A stretch of 27,274 nucleotides of DNA from Cloacimonetes bacterium UBA6081 (GCA_002428685.1 DIXL01000058.1:1-27274); one strand, 5' to 3'. Positions 14,723-21,542 are shown, counted from the stretch's first letter. Made by a program: numbers and translations. The notes: generated by a model not told the origin, from the sequence alone.

Positions 14723-16129
14723 ATGAAACTGCTCATCGCCGGTTACAACATCGATAAAAGCCTGATTGACAGCCTAAATAACCCTACTGCCACTCCGGAA
14801 GTGATTTCAGCAGCCTATGCCCGCATCAGCCGCAGCACAAAAAGCGTGGATGAACTGCGCAAAGAAGCCCTTAGCCAGGTGGACAAAGCCAGAGGCTCCA
14901 ACACCAACATCATCTTCGAAATGGGGCACAGCTCCGTAGCCGAACATGCGGTGTTCAATCTGGATGTTATTGGCATTTCACGTGTGCTTACCGAATTAAT
15001 CCAGCGTAGCAGGATAGCTTCCTTCACCGAGAAATCCCAACGTTATGTAACCTTTGGCAAAGACTACGTTGTCCCCGACGAACTAAACAACCGTCCCAAG
15101 CTGAAGAAAGCCTATAATGACCTGATGAATGCTCTTTTCGCAGAATACGAGCTTAGCTACACAGAAATAGACAATCTCTACCAGCGAACCCAGCCTCAGC
15201 TGAAGCCACGCGAGCGAGAAGCTTTGGCCAAAGAAGACGCCCGTTATATTTTGCCTCTATCCACAAAAACTCAGATGGGCATCACCATCAACGCCCGCAG
15301 CCTGGAAAACCTTTTGCGTCGCCTGGCCAAAAGCCCTTTGAAAGAAGCTGCAGAGCTGAAGGAACTCATTTACTCCCAGGTTTCTGCCATAGCTCCTTCC
15401 CTGATTCGCTATACAGAAGACGATGGCTATTCCGGCTTGATAGACTTGGAAAAGGTCGGTTTCACCGGTTTTCTGCAACAAGAACTGCCCTGGGTGGCAG
15501 AACTGGATCTGGAAAACAAGCTAAAAGTGCTTTCAACTCCCTCCAATACAGACGATAGCGTTCTCAGTGCCATCATTTATCAACAGGGAGAGCTTTCCTG
15601 GACGGAAACCAAGGAAACCGTTGCCCGTCTGCCGCGTTTAATCAAACAACAGCTTTGGACACAAGTATTTACAAACCTAAAATCCTGGCACAAAGTGCCC
15701 CGTGCCTTCGAAACCATAGATTTCAGTTTTGAGCTTTCCATGAGCGAAAGCTGCTGGGCACAGTTTAAACGCCACCGTTATTGCACTTTACTCCGTAAAG
15801 GTGGCAACGCTGCCATAGCCAAAATCCCCCCGGTTATTCACACCATAAAAAGAACCGAACCCTGGTTAGAGCTTACCAAAACGGCCATCCGCTATGGCAG
15901 TTCCCTATCCCCAAAGCTTAGCTATCTTGCACCATATTTCCGCACCAACGCTTCCACTATGACCGTTTTCGCCAAAATGAATCTGCGCGAAATCTATCAT
16001 TTTATCCGGCTGCGTAGCGACGCTCATGCCCAATGGGAAATCCGAGAGTTATCAAACCTGATGCTTGCCCAGATCAAGAAAAACGCTCCCAACGCTGCCG
16101 GTTATCTGTGCGGAAAAAGCGATTTCTAA
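14723..16129 (+). CDS. thyX: Tandem-domain flavin-dependent thymidylate synthase (ThyX)
   Basis: ThyX makes dTMP from dUMP using methylene-THF and FAD/NADPH. The protein has 468 residues, twice a normal ThyX, and reads as two diverged ThyX domains. Domain 1 (about 1-230) has RSRIAS (95-100) where the family has RHRxxS, then SQRY (105-108), DARYILP (172-178) and a NARSLENLL helix. It lacks a clear HAQWEIR. Domain 2 (about 300-468) has RHRYCT (350-355) without the serine, but a strong NLREIYHFIRLR and HAQWEIR (435-441). Motifs are thus split between the halves. The frame is open to 14657, but TTAGGGGAC before ATG 14723 decides the start. Confidence 0.9.
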   Translation: MKLLIAGYNIDKSLIDSLNNPTATPEVISAAYARISRSTKSVDELRKEALSQVDKARGSNTNIIFEMGHSSVAEHAVFNLDVIGISRVLTELIQRSRIASFTEKSQRYVTFGKDYVVPDELNNRPKLKKAYNDLMNALFAEYELSYTEIDNLYQRTQPQLKPREREALAKEDARYILPLSTKTQMGITINARSLENLLRRLAKSPLKEAAELKELIYSQVSAIAPSLIRYTEDDGYSGLIDLEKVGFTGFLQQELPWVAELDLENKLKVLSTPSNTDDSVLSAIIYQQGELSWTETKETVARLPRLIKQQLWTQVFTNLKSWHKVPRAFETIDFSFELSMSESCWAQFKRHRYCTLLRKGGNAAIAKIPPVIHTIKRTEPWLELTKTAIRYGSSLSPKLSYLAPYFRTNASTMTVFAKMNLREIYHFIRLRSDAHAQWEIRELSNLMLAQIKKNAPNAAGYLCGKSDF

Positions 16130-16292
16130 TCCATCTGACAAGCTTATCCCATGCTATTCTATCCAGCACCAAAGCTATTGAGATATATGCAGATATTGGA
16201 CACAGGTGCCAGCTAACATATTATCTTGCTTTGCTATAAACGCATCTGCGCTATTCGATTGTTTTGTTTATTTCCATAATCGCCATCAGCGT

Positions 16293-16347
16293 TTACTCAG
16301 TGGGTTCATTACCACAAGGGCAAGAAGGCTCGTTTGCGACTGAGTAA
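16293..16347. repeat. 9-bp inverted repeat downstream of thyX
   Basis: TTACTCAGT (16293-16301) and ACTGAGTAA (16339-16347) are perfect complements separated by 37 bases. CGT/ACG flanks nearly extend the pairing, with one unpaired T. No T-run follows. It could be an RNA 3' structure for thyX or the ends of a lost small element. Confidence 0.35.
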
Positions 16348-16380
16348 CGATCCCCTATATTGTCCTTAGAGGCTTTATTG

Positions 16381-16509
16381 ATGAATGATACATTAAAGGT
16401 TTTGATTGTAGATGCAGGAACGGGATTTTACCGGATGCAGAGCTATCCGTTGGGAGCTTTTTTTGGACCTGTGGATTTGGGTTTGCCTCTGGCAGGTAAA
16501 TACAACTAA
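16381..16509 (+). pseudogene. N-terminal relic of an aldehyde/glyceraldehyde-3-P:ferredoxin oxidoreductase-like gene
   Basis: A 42-codon frame opens MNDTLKVLIVDAGTGFYRMQ and ends at TAA after FFGPVDLGLPLAGKYN. The 'VDAGTG.Y' opening and the 'GPVDLGL' segment recall the first forty residues of tungsten-dependent AOR-family enzymes, especially glyceraldehyde-3-phosphate:ferredoxin oxidoreductase. The normal gene is roughly fifteen times longer. AGAGG lies about eight bases before the ATG, as in a genuine gene start. What follows does not continue the family in any frame. I infer a truncated pseudogene; the family assignment is from memory of motifs only. Confidence 0.4.
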
Positions 16510-16919
16510 TCTTTCCTACACCTAAGTGCTTGGAAAATGGACTGTATCTTTGCAGGGAACTGCGCGTATATCATTATGCAGCTTTGCGATACCCTTTTAG
16601 AGCAGATATAGATTTATCCATCTCTTCTATTTCATCCTCGTACCAGTGCCTGTTCATGAACTGCCTCAGGACAGAGTCATAGTCATTCAGACTCAAGTTT
16701 GACAGCACGATTTCATAAGATTTAGTAAGACAAGTATATACAACTCGGAAAAAAGTTGTTGGCACAACAAAACTGCTTTGGGGTGTTTGGAACAGAGTTA
16801 GATAATTATTGCTTTGGGGATGGCAACTCCGGTCGAAGCGAATACCTTGCCAGTGCATCCACTCACATTGGTTCTAATCCGGAATTGTTTCACATCGTTA
16901 GTTACATCAATGTAAGCCA
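16510..16919. other. Gene-free stretch with decayed coding traces
   Basis: No intact gene is supported. On the plus strand a frame over about 16750-16923 reads protein-like (NYCFGDGNSGRSEYLASAST, then PELFHIVSYINVS) and stops at TGA 16921, one frame away from the sorting-domain relic that follows. A 94-codon minus-strand frame at 16858-16574 overlaps it. It has an acidic, protein-like C-terminal half but no ribosome site or known family. The plus-strand reading fits better with decay of one long secreted-protein gene. Confidence 0.35.
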
Positions 16920-17306
16920 ATGAGTTCGAATGGATTACCGACAGAAATGGCTTATATCAATGGAAATTATACTCCAGGATACAAGTTTGTTTATATGCAT
17001 ACCAGTCAGGTGGAGGTCGAGGATATTCTGGTGCCGGAAACAAGCTCTGTTTCGTTTTTATATAACGCCTATCCCAATCCCTTCCGCAGTGGTGAATCTG
17101 TCAGCATTAAAACAGTTATCGCAGCGCGGGAAACAGGAAGCCTAACAATATTTAATCTGCGAGGACAATGCCTGGCCAAATTTGAACTTGTTTCAGGGAT
17201 ACAGCAAACCACTTTTAGCAGTAAGGACCTTCCCTCCGGTGTTTATCTCTATCAACTCCGCACGAATAAAGCTACCGAAACGAAAAAATTAATTTTGCTC
17301 AAATAG
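16920..17306 (+). pseudogene. C-terminal remnant of a secreted protein with a Por-type sorting domain
   Basis: The frame (128 codons from ATG 16920) ends with a typical T9SS-like sorting domain: YNAYPNPFRSGESVSIKTVI, then GSLTIFNLRGQ, LPSGVYLYQLRTN and a lysine-rich KKLILLK end. Such domains are the last ~80 residues of large exported proteins in Bacteroidetes, Cloacimonadota and relatives, and direct outer-membrane passage. Here nothing but about 35 residues precedes it. There is no signal peptide or ribosome site, and a TAG lies 21 bases upstream in frame. The protein body is missing, so this is probably a 5'-truncated pseudogene and not a functional small protein. Confidence 0.7.
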
Positions 17307-17325
17307 CATCCTTCCTTGCCCGAAA

Positions 17326-17361
17326 GCGTTAATTAAGGGTAGATTAACACTTGATTAACGC
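17326..17361. promoter_or_regulatory. Candidate operator: repeated GTTAAT/ATTAAC motifs
   Basis: GCGTTAAT (17326-17333) and ATTAACGC (17354-17361) form a perfect inverted repeat with a third ATTAAC (17343-17348) between them. The group lies 22 bases before the -35 box of the lipoprotein promoter. Position and symmetry suit a regulator-binding site. A hairpin after the upstream relic is the alternative. Confidence 0.35.
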
Positions 17362-17382
17362 CTTGAAGCAGGAAAAAAAGGG

Positions 17383-17411
17383 TTGCATGAAATTTGGGTT
17401 TAGGTTATTAT
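17383..17411 (+). promoter_or_regulatory. Promoter of the lipoprotein gene
   Basis: TTGCAT (17383-17388), a 17-base spacer, and TATTAT (17406-17411). Each box matches sigma-70 consensus at 5 of 6 or 4 of 6 positions, and the start codon lies 47 bases downstream. Confidence 0.5.
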
Positions 17412-17458
17412 GTAGTTAATGGTAAATATACCAGCAAAAATTACTATAGGAGAATACC

Positions 17459-18271
17459 ATGAACAGGCAATTGCGACTACTTTCCATCCTATTAACCGCC
17501 CTCATGTTAGTTTTCACCTTGTCGTGCAAAGACGACGATGATGACAACCCAACTCCCCCCACAGCCCCCAATTTTGAAATGTGGTTCTCAAGTATCTGGA
17601 ATCAACAATTCACTTTGTGGCTGGATATTAGCTATGTGGTGGATAAAGAAACTCCTGCATATTGCTACGTGAACTTGTCATCCAAAGGAGAAAACACAAA
17701 CATCACTCTGAAACTGAATAATGAACCAGTGGAACTGGATGATGTTACCTATTTCAGTGCCGGCAATTTGTATTATGCGGAGATCGGCCCCATAGACGTT
17801 TCGGCACCAATTAGTTATGATATCTTTGATGGCACCACCCATTATACCGGAATAGCCACTGTTCCGCAACAGCTTATAGGCACTTTCCCCACCCTGGATC
17901 CTTTGCAAAATTACACTTATTCATGGGTTTATACGCCGGACAACAGCATCAACCCAAATTTCCATGTGGTGAATATATCTTTATACGATATGAATAGCAG
18001 TGCTGATGTCACCATTCGTAAGCAAATTGATGGAACTCTGCGGCAATATACTGTGGATAAATCTATGTGGGACGGTTGGAATCTGGCTCCGTATTACGAT
18101 ATATATGTGGATGCCTACACCTATGCTTATAAAAACGATAACAAAGTGCTTACCGTTGGTTACACTTATGATGGCGACTACGTTTGGAAAAACGGCGTGG
18201 GGGAGACTCATAAGCTGAGCAACAACCTTGGTAAAGCCCTGTATTATATAGATCAGGATATTAAAAAGTAA
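17459..18271 (+). CDS. Hypothetical lipoprotein
   Basis: A 270-residue protein with a clear lipoprotein signal: NRQLR, a hydrophobic core and lipobox FTLSC, giving a mature N-terminus at C23 followed by an acidic linker KDDDDDNP. The mature part is rich in Tyr, Asn, Asp and Thr with an alternating beta pattern, and has no motif I recognise. It is probably an outer-membrane or periplasmic surface lipoprotein with a beta-sandwich fold. AGGAG lies six bases before the ATG. A promoter and an operator-like repeat precede it. It is the only intact gene between thyX and rplM, flanked by relics on both sides, and is likely strain- or lineage-specific. Confidence 0.8.
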   Translation: MNRQLRLLSILLTALMLVFTLSCKDDDDDNPTPPTAPNFEMWFSSIWNQQFTLWLDISYVVDKETPAYCYVNLSSKGENTNITLKLNNEPVELDDVTYFSAGNLYYAEIGPIDVSAPISYDIFDGTTHYTGIATVPQQLIGTFPTLDPLQNYTYSWVYTPDNSINPNFHVVNISLYDMNSSADVTIRKQIDGTLRQYTVDKSMWDGWNLAPYYDIYVDAYTYAYKNDNKVLTVGYTYDGDYVWKNGVGETHKLSNNLGKALYYIDQDIKK

Positions 18272-18381
18272 GCTGAAATAGAGCAAAAAATCAAGCCCGG
18301 CAGGTATCTCACTTACTTTGCCCGTAATAGATAAACCGTGTGTAGCTGTTTTGCATTGGGCTTGATCATAAATAAAAGTAA

Positions 18382-18678
18382 CATAGAAAAAATGCCGTTC
18401 CAGCCAGTTATGAGCTTTGGGCAATGGAGCCTGATGGGATGACGGTTTGCGATCAGGATAAGGAAGAAATCGGGCTGAATATATTTACCGATCCGCTATA
18501 TCAGCCCTTTGAATCGCGGGTAACTTTGAGCAAGCAAATCTCGGCGGAACCAAGCGGCACAGGCGAATATAGTTTCAAAGCCACAGGTAGTGAAACTGTG
18601 GTTACTAAAAAGGCTTCCTGGGATACCATCAGTCTTCATGGCAGAACGTGGAGAGTTATCCTGGTTAACAAAGTATAG
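18382..18678 (+). pseudogene. C-terminal half of a Cache (PDC-like) sensor domain, truncated
   Basis: The frame is open from 18382, after TAA at 18379. It reads SYELWAMEPDGMTVCDQDKE then EIGLNIFTDPLYQPF, and near the end KKASWDTISLHGRTWRVIL. This is the pattern of the distal half of periplasmic Cache domains ('W.m..dG...yd.d..EiG.nlftDp.Y', then 'a.W.tv.l.g..WR'). The proximal half should contain further strands and a signal peptide. Upstream, only a short GISLTLPVIDK-like piece in another frame (about 18303-18337) recalls it. No ribosome site supports the ATG at 18424. I infer a frameshifted, truncated gene; a terminator follows at 18701. Confidence 0.55.
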
Positions 18679-18700
18679 CTTGTTATTCTGAATTATGCAA

Positions 18701-18735
18701 TTGGCTCTTCTATAGTATGGAGAGCCAATTTTTTT
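18701..18735 (+). terminator. Rho-independent terminator
   Basis: TTGGCTCT (18701-18708) and AGAGCCAA (18721-18728) form a perfect 8-bp stem, extendable by AT pairs, with a 12-base loop and seven Ts at 18729-18735. It closes the lipoprotein/Cache-relic region and separates it from the ribosomal cluster. Confidence 0.85.
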
Positions 18736-18802
18736 AGGCGTGAGACAATTGCCTAAGTAGATCTGGAGTCATTGCCACTTCCACACTTGGAATGGATGGG
18801 TC

Positions 18803-18872
18803 GTGTGTAGTCCTTTAAGCCTTGAAATTGGGAGATAACTATGGTGCGGCAAGGGCTTAAACGACTCCACAC
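18803..18872 (-). repeat. 70-bp palindromic repeat, copy B (upstream of rplM)
   Basis: On the minus strand the arms are GTGTGGAGTCGTTTAAGCC and GGCTTAAAGGACTACACAC around a 32-base loop containing TATCTCCCAATT. Compared with copy A the C-G pair of the inner stem is an A-T pair, changed on both sides. The G-A and G-G mismatches at positions 6 and 11 are kept. It lies about 75 bases before the rplM promoter. Confidence 0.85.
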
Positions 18873-18892
18873 TCAGAGAAACGGGTTTCATT

Positions 18893-18945
18893 TTTTCACC
18901 TTTCCACCTTTCCACCTTCCTATCTTTCCACCTTTTCACCTTTCT
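18893..18945. repeat. Pyrimidine-rich degenerate short repeat
   Basis: Seven or so imperfect copies of a CTTTCCAC/CTTTTCAC-like 8-10-base unit form a purine/pyrimidine-skewed tract between palindrome copy B and the rplM -35 box. It is probably slippage-derived. Such a tract might affect promoter activity, but nothing in the sequence shows this. Confidence 0.6.
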
Positions 18946-18946
18946 C

Positions 18947-18971
18947 TTGACACTATCCCCCCATGTAAAAT
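18947..18971 (+). promoter_or_regulatory. Candidate promoter of the rplM-rpsI cluster
   Basis: TTGACA (18947-18952) and TAAAAT (18966-18971) with a 13-base spacer lie 38 bases before the rplM ATG. The short spacer resembles the pgpH site at 1153-1178. The following TATAAA (18984-18989) has no matching -35 at normal distance. Confidence 0.4.
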
Positions 18972-19009
18972 TCTGGTTCACTGTATAAAAATCGAACAAG
19001 GAGAAAGTG

Positions 19010-19438
19010 ATGAAGACCCTTACCCCGAGTCCTTCCGATATAACCCAAGCGTGGTTTGTCGTAGATGCTACGGGTATCCCCTTGGGCCGGTTGTCCACCA
19101 AAGTCGCTTCCATTTTACGTGGAAAGCATAAGCCATATTTTGTGCCGAACATTGATACGGGTGATTACGTTGTAATCATTAATGCGGAGAAAATTCGCAT
19201 TACCGGATTAAAGTCGCTGCAAAAGGTTTACAAAACCTTTAGTGGATACCCGAGTGGCCAAAAGGAAATACCCTATGCAAAAGTTATGGAAGAGCATCCG
19301 GAGCGGATTATCGAGCACGCCGTAAAAGGCATGCTACCGAAAAATACGCTGGGACGCGCAATGTTTAAGAAACTGAAAGTTTACACCGGAACCGAGCATC
19401 CTCACACAGCTCAGATGCCGGTGGTGCTTGAGATTTAG
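19010..19438 (+). CDS. rplM: 50S ribosomal protein L13
   Basis: A 142-residue protein, the same length as E. coli L13, with the family blocks AWFVVDATGIPLGRLSTKVA, LRGKHKPYFVPNIDTGDYVV, GMLPKNTLGRAMFKKLKVY and GTEHPHTAQMP. L13 is an early-assembling 23S rRNA-binding protein of the large subunit. GTG at 19007 is in frame, but AAGGAG at 18998-19003 is six bases from ATG 19010 and only three from the GTG, so ATG 19010 is chosen. It heads the translation cluster and rpsI follows after 11 bases, the universal rplM-rpsI pair. Confidence 0.97.
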   Translation: MKTLTPSPSDITQAWFVVDATGIPLGRLSTKVASILRGKHKPYFVPNIDTGDYVVIINAEKIRITGLKSLQKVYKTFSGYPSGQKEIPYAKVMEEHPERIIEHAVKGMLPKNTLGRAMFKKLKVYTGTEHPHTAQMPVVLEI

Positions 19439-19449
19439 GAGGAAAAGGC

Positions 19450-19836
19450 ATGCAAAATTTTGATGCCGTTGGAAGAAGAAAAAATGCCGTGGCCCGCGTT
19501 CGTTTAACACCCGGAACCGGAAAACGCATTATCAACAAGGTGCAGATGAAGAAATACCTGCAACGTGAAACCTTGGAAATGGTGGTGGAACAGCCTTTGC
19601 AAACTGCTGGCCTATCCGAGAATTTTGACGTTTATGTAAACGTTTGCGGTGGTGGACTTAGCGGTCAGGCCGGAGCAATTCGTCATGGTATCACACGTGC
19701 CTTGGTTGAATACGATGAAAAGTTGAAACCCATGCTCAAAGCCCGTGGATTTGTTACTCGCGATCCCCGTATGGTGGAACGTAAGAAATCCGGACGCCCG
19801 AAAGCCAGGAAGAGATTCCAGTTCTCCAAGCGTTAA
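19450..19836 (+). CDS. rpsI: 30S ribosomal protein S9
   Basis: A 128-residue S9. It opens AVGRRKNAVARVRLTPGTGK, has the central GGGLSGQAGAIRHGITRAL, and ends in the basic tail KKSGRPKARKRFQFSKR. The C-terminal lysine-arginine of this tail reaches the anticodon of P-site tRNA in the ribosome. AGGAGGAAAA lies directly upstream and overlaps the rplM stop. The next 178 bases hold no gene but a structured leader for rpsB. Confidence 0.97.
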   Translation: MQNFDAVGRRKNAVARVRLTPGTGKRIINKVQMKKYLQRETLEMVVEQPLQTAGLSENFDVYVNVCGGGLSGQAGAIRHGITRALVEYDEKLKPMLKARGFVTRDPRMVERKKSGRPKARKRFQFSKR

Positions 19837-19850
19837 TCCAAATGGGTTTT

Positions 19851-19986
19851 GGGGGGATATCTTTCCCCCCGGACAGCAGATGAAAAAGTGTTATCTAACC
19901 CGGTGGAAACACCAAAATAAGCTTCCGGAACGCTTGCAAGGCGGTGAGGAGAAATTCTCCTCTGAATTGCTTACACCGTCCGGAAG
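19851..19986 (+). ncRNA. Candidate structured leader of rpsB
   Basis: Four helices can be drawn in the rpsI-rpsB gap. They are GGGGGGA/TCCCCCC (19851-19857/19864-19870), GGTG-GAAA-CACC with a GNRA loop (19902-19913), an outer CTTCCGGA/TCCGGAAG (19922-19929/19979-19986) enclosing CGGTG/CACCG (19942-19946/19974-19978), and an inner AGGAG/CTCCT hairpin (19947-19951/19957-19961). The inner hairpin exposes or hides Shine-Dalgarno-like sequence. r-protein leaders before rpsB commonly mediate S2 autoregulation; that this one does is an inference. The rpsB ribosome site TTAGGAGAAG lies outside, at about 20002-20011. Confidence 0.5.
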
Positions 19987-20014
19987 ACACTAAACCGTAT
20001 ATTAGGAGAAGATA

Positions 20015-20818
20015 ATGTCCGTAGTTTCCATGAAACAATTGCTCGAAGCCGGTGTCCATTTTGGACATCAGACCTTCAAGTGGAATCCCAAAATGAAGAA
20101 ATATATCTTCATCAAACGCAATGGGATTCATATCATCGACCTGAAGCAAACGGTCGATGCCATCAACGAAGCCTATCAGTATGTGAAAGAAGTGGCTTCA
20201 AAAGGCGAATATATCCTTTTCGTTGGCACCAAAAAACAAGCCCAGGTAGCCATTAAAGAAGCAGCCGAAAAAGCCGGTGTGTTCTATGTGAACCAACGCT
20301 GGTATGGTGGTATGCTTACCAATATGTCCACCATCCGTCAAAGCATCGAAAAGATGAAGTATTACGAAGAAATTGTAAACGACGGCACCATTAGCAACTA
20401 CACCAAGCTGGAACAGCTAAAAATGAAACGCATGCACGACAAGATAGAATTCTCGCTTGGCGGCATTCGTGATATGGATGCAGTTCCCGGTTGCGTAGTT
20501 GTAATTGATACCGAGCACGAAGATATTGCTGTGCACGAAGCCCGCATCCTTAATATCCCAATCGTGGCTATGGTAGATACCAATTGCGATCCCGATTTGG
20601 TGGATTATGTAATTCCCAGTAACGATGACGCCACCCGCGCCATCCACCTGATCTCCGATATTATGGCCAACGCCGTTATCGAAGGCAGAGGAATTGCAAA
20701 CGAAGGCCATAGCACCGAAACCACTGCCACAGAGGAAACTGAAGCCCCCGAAGCCGAACTTGCCGCTGCTGCAGAAGAAAAACCAGAATTTGAAGTCCCC
20801 GAACTAATCGGGGAGTAA
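20015..20818 (+). CDS. rpsB: 30S ribosomal protein S2
   Basis: A 267-residue S2 with the full set of signatures: MKQLLEAGVHFGHQTFKWNP, NQRWYGGMLTNMSTIRQSI, KLEQLKMKRMHDKIEFSLGG, and IPIVAMVDTNCDPDLVDYVI followed by PSNDDATRAI. Residues from about 225 onward form an acidic Glu/Ala/Thr-rich tail (TEETEAPEAELAAAAEEK) not needed for the core fold. Such tails occur in several bacterial S2 proteins. S2 is a late-assembling small-subunit protein that interacts with bS1 or mRNA near the exit. TTAGGAGAAG precedes the ATG. A structured leader lies upstream and a strong hairpin lies before tsf. Confidence 0.97.
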   Translation: MSVVSMKQLLEAGVHFGHQTFKWNPKMKKYIFIKRNGIHIIDLKQTVDAINEAYQYVKEVASKGEYILFVGTKKQAQVAIKEAAEKAGVFYVNQRWYGGMLTNMSTIRQSIEKMKYYEEIVNDGTISNYTKLEQLKMKRMHDKIEFSLGGIRDMDAVPGCVVVIDTEHEDIAVHEARILNIPIVAMVDTNCDPDLVDYVIPSNDDATRAIHLISDIMANAVIEGRGIANEGHSTETTATEETEAPEAELAAAAEEKPEFEVPELIGE

Positions 20819-20836
20819 TATACCAAAATAATCTTG

Positions 20837-20861
20837 GGTGGGGAGCTGTAGCTGCCCCACC
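20837..20861 (+). terminator. Intercistronic hairpin between rpsB and tsf (attenuator-like)
   Basis: GGTGGGG (20837-20843) pairs with CCCCACC (20855-20861), extended by AGC/GCT with one bulged G and a TGTA loop. A weak CTCTTAATT follows in place of a U-run. Partial termination or processing between rpsB and tsf is known in other bacteria, so an attenuating role is plausible but not shown. Confidence 0.5.
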
Positions 20862-20893
20862 TCTTAATTACCTAAAAGACAAAGGAGTTCAAA

Positions 20894-21493
20894 ATGGCAG
20901 AGATTACCGCGACCATGGTAAAAGAGCTGCGTGAGAGAACCGGCGTAGGCATGATGGAGTGCCGTAAAGCGTTGGTAGAGAAAGATGGCAACGTTGACGA
21001 GGCCATAAAATACCTGCGTGAGCGCGGAATAAGCAAAGCTGAAGGCAAAGCCCTGCGCGAGACCAAAGAAGGTGTAATTCATTCCTACATACATTTTAAC
21101 AAGAAAATCGGCGTCCTGCTGGAGCTGAATTGTGAAAGCGATTTTGTAGCCCGCACCGCAGAATTTGAAGCTATTGCAGACGAAATTGCCCTGCAAATTG
21201 CAGCCACAAATCCTTTGGCAGTTAGCGCAGAGCAGATTGATCCGGCAGTTATTGAGCGTGAAAAAGAAATTGCCTATAACAAAGCTGTGTTGGATGGTAA
21301 AAAGCCCGAAATAGTCGAAAAGATTGTGGAAGGCAACATCAAGAAATTCTGTAGCGAGCATTCTTTGCTGGAGCAAGAACTAATCGGCGACAGCACACGC
21401 ACTGTGAAAGACCTTGTTACCAATGCCATAGCAACCACGGGTGAAAACATTCAGATAGCCCGCTTTGTTCGTTTTGCATTGGGTGGAGAATAA
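20894..21493 (+). CDS. tsf: Elongation factor Ts (short form)
   Basis: The protein has the N-terminal UBA-like domain with VKELRERTGVGMMECRKALV and the core signature GVIHSYIHFNKKIGVLLELN followed by CESDFVART. It is 199 residues long, against 283 in E. coli, and matches the short EF-Ts type of Thermus, which has a single core subdomain and acts as a dimer. EF-Ts recycles EF-Tu by GDP release. AAAGGAG precedes the ATG. It lies in the conserved rpsB-tsf-pyrH-frr order. Confidence 0.96.
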   Translation: MAEITATMVKELRERTGVGMMECRKALVEKDGNVDEAIKYLRERGISKAEGKALRETKEGVIHSYIHFNKKIGVLLELNCESDFVARTAEFEAIADEIALQIAATNPLAVSAEQIDPAVIEREKEIAYNKAVLDGKKPEIVEKIVEGNIKKFCSEHSLLEQELIGDSTRTVKDLVTNAIATTGENIQIARFVRFALGGE

Positions 21494-21542
21494 GCCGAAG
21501 ATATTAAGGTTACGTGGATAAACCTAACCGGGGAGCCAAGTG

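Noticed and set aside
16574..16858. 94-codon minus-strand ORF as a real gene
   Set aside because: The C-terminal half looks protein-like, but it has no ribosome site or known family and opposes a plus-strand coding trace. It is kept only as a note in the gap entry.
17981..18424. 147-codon minus-strand ORF
   Set aside because: It overlaps the lipoprotein gene and the Cache relic antisense, and its sequence has no coherent motif.
18841..19131. 96-codon plus-strand ORF spanning the rplM promoter
   Set aside because: It runs through a palindrome arm, a low-complexity tract and the wrong frame of rplM, so it is spurious.
20864..21376. 170-codon minus-strand ORF
   Set aside because: It lies antisense to tsf, which has unmistakable EF-Ts motifs. 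The ORF is a composition shadow.
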